Positions 15,647 to 23,274 of a DNA stretch of 30,105 bases are shown piece by piece. Made by a program: the position numbers and the translations under genes. Position 1 is the first letter of the stretch. Each line of letters starts with the position of its first letter. Source of the stretch: an uncultured Clostridia bacterium (lineage in GTDB: Bacteria; Bacillota_A; Clostridia; Christensenellales; Aristaeellaceae); contig CAKUDW010000004.1 of assembly GCA_934645275.1 (NCBI GenBank), forward strand, positions 1 through 30,105, given 5' to 3'. A model generated the notes under the pieces. The model saw only the letters and a list, made by a program, of their open reading frames with translations, made no database searches and was not told the origin of the DNA.

Positions 15647-17023
15647 TTATTTAAGTATAACCGGCTCAATATCAAGGATCTTGCAGACCTCTTCGAGATG
15701 ACGGACGTAATCGCCATAGACCAGATGGATATGGTTGGAACGCACATTTTCAAAAAATGCTTCCTTGCTGCAATTGAGCTTGAAGTAGGTGTGCGGGCGT
15801 TCCCATGTAGATTCCTTTAGGCGCTCGCGCGGCTGCTTCACCACGTCCACCGGCATAATCAGCATCTGATAGCGACCATTTTTTCTGCCCAGACGCGCAG
15901 CTGTAGCGTGACCACTTCTGGAAACATACTGCGGACATGTTCCACCATACTTCCAGTGGTGCTCGTGTACGCCTTCAGTTTCCCAATACACTTCCTTCTT
16001 GTCTTCGGCAAAATCAGTGGGCTGCGATCCACAATTGCAAGTGAGCACCAAATCATCCGCGAAGTTGTATTCAGAAATATCGCTGAAGAGTACCGGGCTC
16101 TGCGGTGCAAGATGTTTGAGAATCTGCATTGTCAGCGCAGCGTTGATATCGCCCTCGCAGGCGAACACCACGCGTTCCTTTTCACCCATATCATCCTGCG
16201 CATCGCCCAATATGGAATGGGCCAAGCAGAAGGACGTATAGCAGTTGAGCATATCCGGCATGCACTTGGCAGCCACAAAATCATAGCCTTCCTCTGCAAT
16301 CAGATCTTTCATGGCCAGATACAGGCGAATCTGCTTTTCAATCACATCGCGCTTCGCAATGAACTTGCCAAACGTCTCCTGCATCCATGCATAGAAGTGA
16401 TCCACGCGCGCCTGTTCCACATTTTCAGCGCGCTCGACCACCGCGAGCTGCTCAAAACTGTCGATCTCTACACCGAATTTTCTGCGAACTTCATTCGGAT
16501 CGCACACCGCCGTAAGCATGCCCATGCAGCGTCCGCCGGCCACACCCAGAACACTGCCGTTCAGCGCGCCGGCCGCGCAGGCTGCATCCAGCAACATCGT
16601 GGCGCGCGCCCAAGTTTCCTCCGCATCGATCGGCCCGTATACCAGATTGGCATGGAGCCCATATTCATCCATGCCGCCCATGGCGATGGCACTGCCAACC
16701 AAGCCGCAGGTGCCCGGCGTCGCATCGCCCCAAACAATCGTGGGTACGCCTGCCTCCAGTGCCGCGCCGCATATGGCGTTGGCCTGAGCCCAGGTGCCGA
16801 CGAAGACCACCAGTGCGCTGATATTCTGCGCTCGCAGCTGCTTTGCCGCTTGTGTCAGTTCCTCATAGGAACGGTGCAGGTTGCCCGCATCAAGCACGGT
16901 ATAGCCGCGCTCTTCCAGGCGACGCTTCAGATCCTCATGTTCGCCGGAAACGCGAACCGAAACCGCAGGATTCCAATACTTTCCGGGGGCAAACGTGGAA
17001 ATAAGACCAATTCTCTTTTCCAT
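15647..17023 (-). CDS. L-fucose/L-arabinose isomerase family protein
   Basis: A 458-residue aldose-ketose isomerase. The ATG at 17023 lies 9 bases after GGAGG; the Met three codons upstream abuts that site and is unlikely. Candidate metal ligands are Glu290 (ACEGD), Asp315 (FSDIS) and His431 in SNHIHLVYGD, matching the Glu-Asp-His set of FucI. It is far shorter than E. coli FucI (591 aa) and belongs to the compact branch of the family whose substrates are mostly unknown. It would convert the imported aldose to the ketose used by the FGGY kinases, and is the only isomerase of this fold in the operon. Confidence 0.88.
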   Translation of the reverse strand: MEKRIGLISTFAPGKYWNPAVSVRVSGEHEDLKRRLEERGYTVLDAGNLHRSYEELTQAAKQLRAQNISALVVFVGTWAQANAICGAALEAGVPTIVWGDATPGTCGLVGSAIAMGGMDEYGLHANLVYGPIDAEETWARATMLLDAACAAGALNGSVLGVAGGRCMGMLTAVCDPNEVRRKFGVEIDSFEQLAVVERAENVEQARVDHFYAWMQETFGKFIAKRDVIEKQIRLYLAMKDLIAEEGYDFVAAKCMPDMLNCYTSFCLAHSILGDAQDDMGEKERVVFACEGDINAALTMQILKHLAPQSPVLFSDISEYNFADDLVLTCNCGSQPTDFAEDKKEVYWETEGVHEHHWKYGGTCPQYVSRSGHATAARLGRKNGRYQMLIMPVDVVKQPRERLKESTWERPHTYFKLNCSKEAFFENVRSNHIHLVYGDYVRHLEEVCKILDIEPVILK

Positions 17024-17041
17024 AAAAGTCATCCTCCGTCA

Positions 17042-18109
17042 TCAACCTTGAAACTGTTTTTTAAATGCACCGACCTCGTCAGCGCCTTCAACCAATCCAA
17101 TTTCGATTTCAACCCTGATCTTTTCAAAGGGTTTGATCGTTTGAAGCGTATGGTACACCTCGCGTTCGCGCACGCGGCCTTCGCAGTGGCAGTTGGCCGG
17201 TTCCATGCCCAATGCGTATGCTCCTGAAATATTGGTCTTCCACTGGTGCATGAAGGGCATTACATTCGTATCCTGACGAACATAGAAGCCCAGGCCCAGA
17301 CGTTCGTTCACAGCGCCGTTCACCACAACGCCCTTCTTTTCAAAATCGTGCATCAGACAGACTTCTTTGCCCGGATGCTCCGGCGCATCGAAGGATTGAT
17401 ATTCCGGAATATACTTTCGAGTCTCCTCATCGCGTACGGTAATCTTCGCCGGGCTGGTAAAGATGCGCGTTTCGCGATCCACAAACGGAAAACCGAGATT
17501 CATATGATACATATACATGAACGGCTGCGGATCGAAGCCCTCGTTTTCAATTACATCTGTAATTTTCACGACGGGTTTGCCCACGCTGGTGCGAATCGTC
17601 CTTCTGAGCGCGATATTTTCGCCAAACAGAGAGGTTTCGCGCACCTCGCCGTAAATTTCAATACAATAGTCGTCATCGTCTGTCCAATAGGCCCTACAAG
17701 CGGTATTGGTGGCAGACATGGACTTTATTCTGCCATGATTGACCTGCTGATGTCCATCATCCACGCATTCCCAGCCTACATTGGCCGTTCCGCAGGTATA
17801 GAACATGCCGCCTGTAAGATGCTTCTGCGAATCATCTGCGTTGAACGGCATATAGCGAAGCGGGTAAAACAGGCCGTTTTTGGACAAAAAATTAAGCGGG
17901 AGCCCCTTGTAGGTCATGTACAGCATATCCATACATCTGCTCTCTACAATGGCAAATTCCATCCCGCTGCCGTTGTAAACGCGCATTAACCGCGCGCCGT
18001 CGGCATTGCCTTCCGCCATTTGCAGGCGGTCTACGCCGGCAATCTGCCGGATATTTCCGACATATGCCATGAATTCCTTCTTTGTATATTCTCTACCCAG
18101 ATAATGCAT
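17042..18109 (-). CDS. DUF4432 family protein, aldose-1-epimerase (mutarotase)-like
   Basis: A 355-residue protein of the galactose-mutarotase beta-sandwich superfamily. I recognise the DUF4432 pattern: GMEFAIVESRCMDM near the start, MYMYHMNLGFPFVD with the conserved histidine in the middle, and ALGMEPANCHCEGR near the end, where these enzymes carry their catalytic acid. The chosen ATG at 18109 is 11 bases from GGAG; a GTG three codons upstream is too close. It probably equilibrates anomers of the incoming sugar, which would explain the lack of RhaM or FucU here. It directly follows the binding-protein gene and a large intercistronic hairpin. Confidence 0.82.
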   Translation of the reverse strand: MHYLGREYTKKEFMAYVGNIRQIAGVDRLQMAEGNADGARLMRVYNGSGMEFAIVESRCMDMLYMTYKGLPLNFLSKNGLFYPLRYMPFNADDSQKHLTGGMFYTCGTANVGWECVDDGHQQVNHGRIKSMSATNTACRAYWTDDDDYCIEIYGEVRETSLFGENIALRRTIRTSVGKPVVKITDVIENEGFDPQPFMYMYHMNLGFPFVDRETRIFTSPAKITVRDEETRKYIPEYQSFDAPEHPGKEVCLMHDFEKKGVVVNGAVNERLGLGFYVRQDTNVMPFMHQWKTNISGAYALGMEPANCHCEGRVREREVYHTLQTIKPFEKIRVEIEIGLVEGADEVGAFKKQFQG

Positions 18110-18124
18110 GCGAATCACAGCTCC

Positions 18125-18168
18125 TCTGAACGGGCCGGTTCACTGAGGAACCGGCCCGAAAATTCAGA
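18125..18168 (-). repeat. Intercistronic hairpin after the binding-protein gene
   Basis: CGGGCCGGTTC (18131-18141) and GAACCGGCCCG (18148-18158) form a perfect 11-bp stem with a 6-base loop, extended by TCTGAA/TTCAGA past a four-base bulge. On the minus strand it is not followed by a T run, and the ribosome binding site of the next gene comes right after it. It is better explained as an RNA-stabilising or partial attenuation element than as a full terminator. Confidence 0.8.
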
Positions 18169-18175
18169 TCAACGA

Positions 18176-19150
18176 TTAGCCGAAGGGATGCAGCAGCGCA
18201 ACAGCTTCTTCAGACTCGACGTTCTCCTGAGTCACAACGATGGAGCCGGAGTCGATGAACTTGCCATCCAGGCCTTCGATCGTCTTGCCTTCGATCGCAT
18301 CAACGGCAACTTCAACAGTCTTGTAGCCCATGTCGTAGGACTTGGTTACATTCAGAGCGGTGTAAACGCCGTCCTTCACATACTGTTCGATGGTAGCAGA
18401 GGGATCGAAGCCAGCCATCAGGATCTCGCCAGCCTTGCCCATCTCATCGATCGCGGCGGCAACGCCTTCGCCGGACTGGGTGTTCACAGTGAAGATCGCG
18501 CCCAGGTCGGGATTGGCGGCATACATGTCATAAACCTGAGACATGGCCTTCGCAGAGTCGTTCTGGCAGTAAAGGATCTCGTCCAGGATTTCGATTTCCG
18601 GATAGTTCTCCTTCAGGTAATCGATGTAGCCAGATTCACGGGCCATGATGGTGGCGCCGCCAGCAACTGCGGAAATGATGCCAACCTTGCCCTTGCCGCC
18701 CATCTTGGTAGCAATGGTCTCGGCCAGACGGCCAGCAGCCGCGTGGTTATCGAAAGCGATGAAGTAATCGTAATCATCGGTGGTGATGCCGGTATCGAAC
18801 AGAATCATGGGGATGCCAGCTTCCTTCACCTGGCCGCACACGGTCGCGCAAGCGTCGCTATCATTGGGAGCGAGGCAGATGGCGGCGGGGTTGGTGGTGA
18901 TGTAGGTCTCAACCATGGAAACCTGCTTTTCGATGTCAGCTTCGCCGAGGGGCGCCGCTTCGTAAATCACTTCATAGCCAAAGTCCTTGCCGGCAGCTTC
19001 CGCGCCCGCCTTCAGCGTGAGCCAATGGTCGTACTGGTTCTCTTTGCCGATCACGTAGATGACACCCTTGGATTCTTCCGCCATGGCCGCAAAGCACGCG
19101 ACAGAAAGCACCATAGCAATTGCGAGGACGAGACTTACCAATTTCTTCAT
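18176..19150 (-). CDS. Sugar ABC transporter substrate-binding protein (RbsB-like)
   Basis: A 324-residue exported binding protein for a monosaccharide. It starts with a classical signal peptide: Lys-Lys, a hydrophobic stretch at 4-20, and a likely cleavage after AMA at residue 24. The Cys at 19 lacks a proper lipobox. The periplasmic-binding-protein type I fold shows in VYVIGKENQYDHW, APNDSDACATVCGQVKEAGI, FDNHAAAGRLAETIA and GKVGIISAV. A strong AAAAAAGGAG site precedes it. Unusually it comes after its ATPase and permease, and its cistron is bracketed by hairpins (18125-18168 and 19178-19199), consistent with elevated expression of the binding protein. Confidence 0.94.
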   Translation of the reverse strand: MKKLVSLVLAIAMVLSVACFAAMAEESKGVIYVIGKENQYDHWLTLKAGAEAAGKDFGYEVIYEAAPLGEADIEKQVSMVETYITTNPAAICLAPNDSDACATVCGQVKEAGIPMILFDTGITTDDYDYFIAFDNHAAAGRLAETIATKMGGKGKVGIISAVAGGATIMARESGYIDYLKENYPEIEILDEILYCQNDSAKAMSQVYDMYAANPDLGAIFTVNTQSGEGVAAAIDEMGKAGEILMAGFDPSATIEQYVKDGVYTALNVTKSYDMGYKTVEVAVDAIEGKTIEGLDGKFIDSGSIVVTQENVESEEAVALLHPFG

Positions 19151-19177
19151 TGTTGTACACTCCTTTTTTATTTAACA

Positions 19178-19199
19178 GCAGTTGGCTAGCTACAACTGC
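19178..19199 (-). repeat. Hairpin in the leader of the binding-protein gene
   Basis: GCAGTTG and CAACTGC form a perfect 7-bp stem around an 8-base palindromic loop in the 82-base gap between permease and binding protein. No T run follows, so it is probably an mRNA processing or 5'-end stabilising structure rather than a terminator. Confidence 0.6.
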
Positions 19200-19232
19200 C
19201 ATTTTTCAATGAAAGTCAATGGGGAAACAAAC

Positions 19233-20231
19233 TTACTTCTTGGCTTCTTCACGGCGATGGCGCAGAAGATCCAGATAAACCGCCACGATGATGATCAGGC
19301 CGGTTACAACCTGCTGCACATAGCTGTTGACGCCCAGAATATTCAGACCGTTGCGCATTACGCCGATAACGAATGCACCGACAATTGCGCCCGCAATGTT
19401 GCCGGAGCCGCCGACCATACTGACGCCGCCGATGACAGAAGCCGCAATGCCTTCCAATTCATAGCTGGTGCCTGCCGTGGGCTGCGCGGAGAGCAAACGC
19501 GTGGTCAGCATTACGCCGGCCAACGCCGCGCCCAAGCCGCTGAACGCATAAGCGATGGTCATAATCAAATCGGTGCTGATACCGGAAAGCCGCGCCGCTT
19601 CGGCGTTACTGCCCGTCGCGTAGATGCGGCGGCCCAACGTCGTCTTTGACAGAATGATGCCCGTAATAATTGCAAACACGAACATGACCGGAATTAAAAT
19701 CGGAATCGAGCCGAAAATCTTACCGCTGCCCATCGTTTGCAGGAACTTGAGCGTCGCTTCATCGCGCACGGAATTTCGGATAGAAATCGAGGAACCGCCA
19801 GACAGAATGTAGGTCAGGCCGCGATAGGCGTATTGCGTGCCCAGCGTCGCGATAAAGGCGATCAGGTGCATCTTGGTTACCATCAAGCCGTTCAACGCAC
19901 CCAGAATAGCGCCGGCCACAAGCGTTGCCAGAATAGCGGAAACCGCGCCCCAACCGCTCTGAAGCAGCAAGCCCAGAATGACGCCGCACAGGCCGCACGT
20001 GGAGCCGATGGAAATATCTGCGCCGCCGCTGATCAGCACGAAGGATACGCCGCACGCCAACACGCCGTAGATTGCGACGGACAGCGCGATGTTGATCATA
20101 TTGTTCACCGAACGGAACGGACTGGACAGTGCTGCGAACAGAATGACCAGTATTACAAGAACCATCAGGCTCTTGAGAAATTGACCCATCGCAGAGGATG
20201 CGAAATTTTTCTTCCTATTAGTATTCTCCAT
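19233..20231 (-). CDS. Sugar ABC transporter permease (RbsC-like)
   Basis: A 332-residue integral membrane protein of the ribose/galactoside permease family with roughly eight to ten hydrophobic segments. The ATG at 20231 lies 9 bases after AAGGAG; a TTG two codons earlier is too near the site. Family landmarks are SGGADISIGSTCGLCGV near residues 69-85, ALNGLMVTKMHLIAFIATLG, the cytoplasmic coupling loop ATGSNAEAARLSGI, and VIGGVSMVGGSGNIAGAIVG. It forms the membrane channel with the ATPase encoded 18 bases upstream and would exist as a homodimer. Confidence 0.95.
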   Translation of the reverse strand: MENTNRKKNFASSAMGQFLKSLMVLVILVILFAALSSPFRSVNNMINIALSVAIYGVLACGVSFVLISGGADISIGSTCGLCGVILGLLLQSGWGAVSAILATLVAGAILGALNGLMVTKMHLIAFIATLGTQYAYRGLTYILSGGSSISIRNSVRDEATLKFLQTMGSGKIFGSIPILIPVMFVFAIITGIILSKTTLGRRIYATGSNAEAARLSGISTDLIMTIAYAFSGLGAALAGVMLTTRLLSAQPTAGTSYELEGIAASVIGGVSMVGGSGNIAGAIVGAFVIGVMRNGLNILGVNSYVQQVVTGLIIIVAVYLDLLRHRREEAKK

Positions 20232-20249
20232 TGCCAAGCTCTCCTTTGA

Positions 20250-21752
20250 TCATTCATCCGCACGAATACCGGCGATATAGCTCAGAACTTCTTCCTGGTT
20301 GGTTTCTCTTGCGTTCATTTCGCCAACCAGCTTGCCCTCGTGCATAAAAGAAATGCGGTCGCTCATACCCAGAAGTTCAGGCAGCTCTGACGAAATCATG
20401 ATGATGCCCACGCCGGTATCGCTCAGCTCGTTCATCAGCTTATAGATTTCATACTTCGCGCCCACATCAATGCCGCGCGTGGGTTCATCAAAAATCAAAA
20501 CCTTTGCGCCGTGAGATAACCACTTGGCAATGACGACTTTCTGCTGGTTGCCGCCGGAAAGAAGGCGAGCGTACTGCGTCAGCTTCGGCGTCTTGATGCC
20601 GAGTTTCTTTACAAATTCCTCCGCATTCTCACGCGCTTTCTGCTCGTTCACGAAGCTGCATTTGGAAATTTTATCCAGCGAGGACATATTGATGTTCTGC
20701 TCGATATTCATATTTAGCGCCAGGCCTTCATGCTTGCGATCCTCGGTGAGGTAGGCAATGCCGCGCTCCATGGCCTGCTTTGGCGAACGAATGCGGATTT
20801 TTTCGCCATCAAGAATGATCTCGATGCTTTCGCTGGGATCTGCGCCCACGATGGAGCGCACCATTTCAGTCCGCCCGGCGCCCATCAGACCCGCAATACC
20901 ATGAATCTCGCCATGACGCAGGTCAAAATGCCGAATATCGCAGCGCTTGTTCTTCAGATTATTGATTTCGAAGAACTTTTCGCCAATCTTGCGTTCATAC
21001 TGGGGATACTTGTTCTCAAGTGTACGTCCGACCATGCGACGGATGATTTCATCCATCGAAGTGCTATTAAAGTCGAAAGATTCGCCAATAGTACAGCCGT
21101 CTCGAAGCACCGTCACACGATCCGCAATCTGGGAAAGTTCTTCCATGCGGTGGGAAATGTAGATAATTCCCTTTCCCGCAGCTTTCAATTCGTGGATAAT
21201 TTTGAACAGGATTACGATTTCTTTTTCAGCCAGTGCCGCAGTGGGCTCGTCGAACACCAAAATATCCGAATTGTAGGAGAGCGCCTTACAGATTTCCACC
21301 ATCTGCGTCTGCGCGACGCTCATGGTGCGCACCAGATCGCTCGGTTTGATCATATCCAGCCCCAGGCGATCCAGTATCTTTTGCGTTTCTGCCGTAACAT
21401 GTTTCGAATTTACGAATCCAAAACGGCTCTTCTGGCGGCCGATGAACACATTGTCCGCCACCGTAAGATCCGGACACAGGCTGATTTCCTGAAAGATGAT
21501 GCCTATGCCGAGCCGCTGCGCATCGTTAATGCTGTCGATACTGACTTCCTTGCCGCGCACATAAATCTTACCCGAATCGGGGCGATAGCCGCCCACGCCG
21601 TTGAGTACCTTCATCAGCGTGGATTTGCCCGCACCGTTCTCGCCCAGAAGCGCATGCACCTCGCCCGCGTTCAGCGTCAGATTTACGTTATCCAACGCCT
21701 TGACGCCAGGAAACGTCTTGGTGATGCCCTCCATTCTCAGTAGTTCCGCCAT
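20250..21752 (-). CDS. Sugar ABC transporter ATPase, two-domain RbsA/MglA type
   Basis: A 500-residue cytoplasmic ATPase with two nucleotide-binding domains. Domain 1 has an intact Walker A GENGAGKST (37-45) and Walker B LVFDEPT but a degenerate signature (MSVAQTQMVE). Domain 2 has a degenerate Walker A (LMGAGRTEM) and a full signature LSGGNQQKV (398-406) with LIFDEPTRGID. This asymmetric pattern is normal for RbsA-type proteins. A GGAGG site precedes the ATG. Substrate specificity lies with the binding protein, so the imported sugar is not set by this gene. Confidence 0.96.
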   Translation of the reverse strand: MAELLRMEGITKTFPGVKALDNVNLTLNAGEVHALLGENGAGKSTLMKVLNGVGGYRPDSGKIYVRGKEVSIDSINDAQRLGIGIIFQEISLCPDLTVADNVFIGRQKSRFGFVNSKHVTAETQKILDRLGLDMIKPSDLVRTMSVAQTQMVEICKALSYNSDILVFDEPTAALAEKEIVILFKIIHELKAAGKGIIYISHRMEELSQIADRVTVLRDGCTIGESFDFNSTSMDEIIRRMVGRTLENKYPQYERKIGEKFFEINNLKNKRCDIRHFDLRHGEIHGIAGLMGAGRTEMVRSIVGADPSESIEIILDGEKIRIRSPKQAMERGIAYLTEDRKHEGLALNMNIEQNINMSSLDKISKCSFVNEQKARENAEEFVKKLGIKTPKLTQYARLLSGGNQQKVVIAKWLSHGAKVLIFDEPTRGIDVGAKYEIYKLMNELSDTGVGIIMISSELPELLGMSDRISFMHEGKLVGEMNARETNQEEVLSYIAGIRADE

Positions 21753-21788
21753 GGACCAATTCCTCCTGCCTGCACCAGATCGCTTCTA

Positions 21789-22751
21789 TTATCCAAACAC
21801 CTTTTCCCTGATGACGCGGGAGACATAGGCTGCATCGCCCTTGCGGATGCACTCCTCAATCTTATCCATACCGATCTTATCAACCAGCGAATCAAACAGC
21901 GACATATACATTACGCTCTCGCGCGCCGCTTCAATGGCATTTTCACGACTGGGGAAGATATCCACAGAGCACCAGTTCTGATAATTAATCTTGCGCAGCA
22001 CATAGCACAGCTCGATATATTCAATAAAGCGCACAGAACCGACGATCATATCGTCATCCCAGCAGCCGAGGCAATCGTTGGTGTGCATGTGGAACAGCTT
22101 GCCGCGGCGGCCGCACATTTCAACCGCATGCGCCATATTCGCATTCGCGTAAAGCACGTGGCCCACGTCCACGCAAACGCCCACATTGTCGCGGCCGCTA
22201 TCCATGGACATCAGCAGCGCAGTGCCAGCACTGTCGACCAGGGAACGATTGCGCGGCTCGCGGGGCTTGAATTCCAGTGCCACCTTGACGTTCTTGTTAT
22301 GATCCGCAATTTCAACCACACCGTTCAGGAAATCGTCATACATGCGGCCGAAATCGGTGCAGAGCGCATAGTCGAAACCATCCTGGCCAGGCCAGAGATT
22401 AACCACATCTGCGCCGAGAGACTCTGCATAGTCCAGCGCTGCCTTACATTCGTCGATCGCCTGACGGCGCACAGTAGGATTCGTATTCGAGAGAGAACCG
22501 CGGCCATAAATGCGGCGGCATGCAATGTTGATGTTTATGCAGGAGCAGGCCAGGCCGTTGTCGGAAAGAATCTTGCCGACTTCCTTACCATTGGATTCGT
22601 TGCCATAATTGGAGACTTCGATGCCTGTCAGTCCTTCGATGGTAGCAAGCTGTTTAATCTTGTCCGCAAAGACAAGATCATCCTTGTAACCCTCCAATAC
22701 AAAACGATCGCCGAGACTGCCCAGGGAACCCGTAATAACGCTCTGCTTCAT
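21789..22751 (-). CDS. Sugar isomerase/epimerase, xylose-isomerase-like TIM barrel (first gene of operon)
   Basis: A 320-residue protein from the ATG at 22751, 9 bases after AGGAG; an earlier TTG is disfavoured. The fold is the AP-endonuclease-2/xylose-isomerase barrel: VALEFKPREPRNR (metal-binding Glu), GVCVDVGHVLY (Asp and His), LFHMHTNDCLG (His), and WCSVDIFPSRE near the end (acidic ligand). Tagatose-3-epimerase, rhamnose isomerase and myo-inosose enzymes share this fold. As the first gene of the operon, next to the transporter, it may act on the free sugar. It is unlike the other barrel at 8237. No reliable substrate can be named. Confidence 0.86.
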   Translation of the reverse strand: MKQSVITGSLGSLGDRFVLEGYKDDLVFADKIKQLATIEGLTGIEVSNYGNESNGKEVGKILSDNGLACSCININIACRRIYGRGSLSNTNPTVRRQAIDECKAALDYAESLGADVVNLWPGQDGFDYALCTDFGRMYDDFLNGVVEIADHNKNVKVALEFKPREPRNRSLVDSAGTALLMSMDSGRDNVGVCVDVGHVLYANANMAHAVEMCGRRGKLFHMHTNDCLGCWDDDMIVGSVRFIEYIELCYVLRKINYQNWCSVDIFPSRENAIEAARESVMYMSLFDSLVDKIGMDKIEECIRKGDAAYVSRVIREKVFG

Positions 22752-22915
22752 AACCAATAACTCCTTTCAAAGCGACACAAAATAATCACAAAATCGTTCA
22801 TTTTAACATGTTCAACCGTTCATGTTCCTCTTTAAACAGTAGTTTTTTACGCATATTGCATAATTCATTCAGCACTTACTGTTTCAATCGGAGCGATTAT
22901 CATCTCATTGGTTGC

Positions 22916-22944
22916 ATTCTATCATATTAAACGTTCACATACAA
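22916..22944 (-). promoter_or_regulatory. Promoter of the sugar catabolic operon
   Basis: On the minus strand TTGTAT (22939-22944) is followed after 17 bases by TAGAAT (22916-22921). One arm of the 11-bp operator-like repeat at 22929-22963 lies inside the spacer. The leader to the first gene is about 160 bases and contains three more GTTCA sites. Confidence 0.75.
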
Positions 22945-22963
22945 CCCCTGTTTGTGAACGTTT
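22929..22963. promoter_or_regulatory. Operator-like inverted repeat over the operon promoter
   Basis: AAACGTTCACA and TGTGAACGTTT form a perfect 11-bp inverted repeat with a 13-base spacer. It straddles the -35 box of the minus-strand promoter and includes GTTCA in each arm, so a bound dimer would block RNA polymerase. The DeoR-family protein encoded next door is the obvious candidate ligand-controlled repressor. Confidence 0.75.
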
Positions 22964-22990
22964 TGCAATTTTAGAATTAGCAATCGTTCA

Positions 22991-23005
22991 ATTGTTTCGA
23001 ACAAT
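22991..23005. promoter_or_regulatory. Second operator-like inverted repeat (ATTGTT-TCG-AACAAT)
   Basis: A 6-bp inverted repeat with a 3-base centre, directly abutting a GTTCA half-site at 22986. It lies between the two divergent promoters and could serve as an auxiliary site for looping or cooperative repression. Confidence 0.5.
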
Positions 23006-23141
23006 AAGATGTTCAATCAGAGGATGGTTATTTGCCAATTTATTAATTTATATCGTAATTATTATATATCAAAGCCATCAAAATTGTGCTTATTTTCCCA
23101 GTTCAATTGTTCATTGTCATATTATCATGAGCTCAGCCAGA

Positions 23142-23168
23142 AAACATTCACTTTCCTGTTGAATGTTT
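23142..23168. promoter_or_regulatory. Operator-like inverted repeat over the regulator's own promoter
   Basis: AAACATTCA and TGAATGTTT form a 9-bp inverted repeat with a 9-base spacer. The right arm contains most of the -35 box of the regulator promoter. The motif is close to GTTCA (ATTCA), suggesting weaker autoregulation by the same protein. Confidence 0.6.
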
Positions 23169-23187
23169 GAAGCTTTTATGCTATAAT
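23159..23187 (+). promoter_or_regulatory. Promoter of the DeoR-family regulator gene
   Basis: TTGAAT (23159-23164), 17 bases, then TATAAT (23182-23187), with a TG extended -10 element. This is the best consensus promoter in the window. The predicted leader is about 80 bases. Confidence 0.85.
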
Positions 23188-23274
23188 TAATTCATCTTGT
23201 GATCTCGCATGAACAAACGATCCTGACATTGCGAAAATCACTCCACATCGAACGTTGTAAACGGAGTTGGGCAA

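Larger units (their letters stand above)
22752..23274. promoter_or_regulatory. Divergent control region with an array of GTTCA half-sites
   Basis: This 523-base AT-rich region separates the sugar operon from its presumed DeoR-type regulator. GTTCA occurs on the plus strand at 22796, 22810, 22818, 22933, 22986, 23011, 23101 and 23109, and its complement TGAAC at 22955 and 23210. About one occurrence would be expected by chance. An 11-base direct repeat GTTCAATTGTT is at 22986 and 23101. Three larger inverted repeats are built on the same motif (see the individual sites). No gene was found in it. Confidence 0.8.

Noticed and set aside
15908..17227. A 439-codon plus-strand frame
   Set aside because: Antisense to the isomerase and DUF4432 genes, with no recognisable domain and no start signal.
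19151..19232. A separate promoter for the binding-protein gene (a TTGACT sequence in the gap)
   Set aside because: No acceptable -10 box lies 16-18 bases downstream of it; the hexamers there (such as AGTTGT) are poor.
22083..22760. A 225-codon plus-strand frame
   Set aside because: Antisense to the TIM-barrel gene at 21789-22751. The translation has no domain features.
22752..23274. A catabolite-control (cre) site near the divergent promoters
   Set aside because: I looked for the TGNAANCGNNNNCA pattern on both strands. The nearest candidate, near 22890-22905, has the wrong spacing, so I do not claim one.
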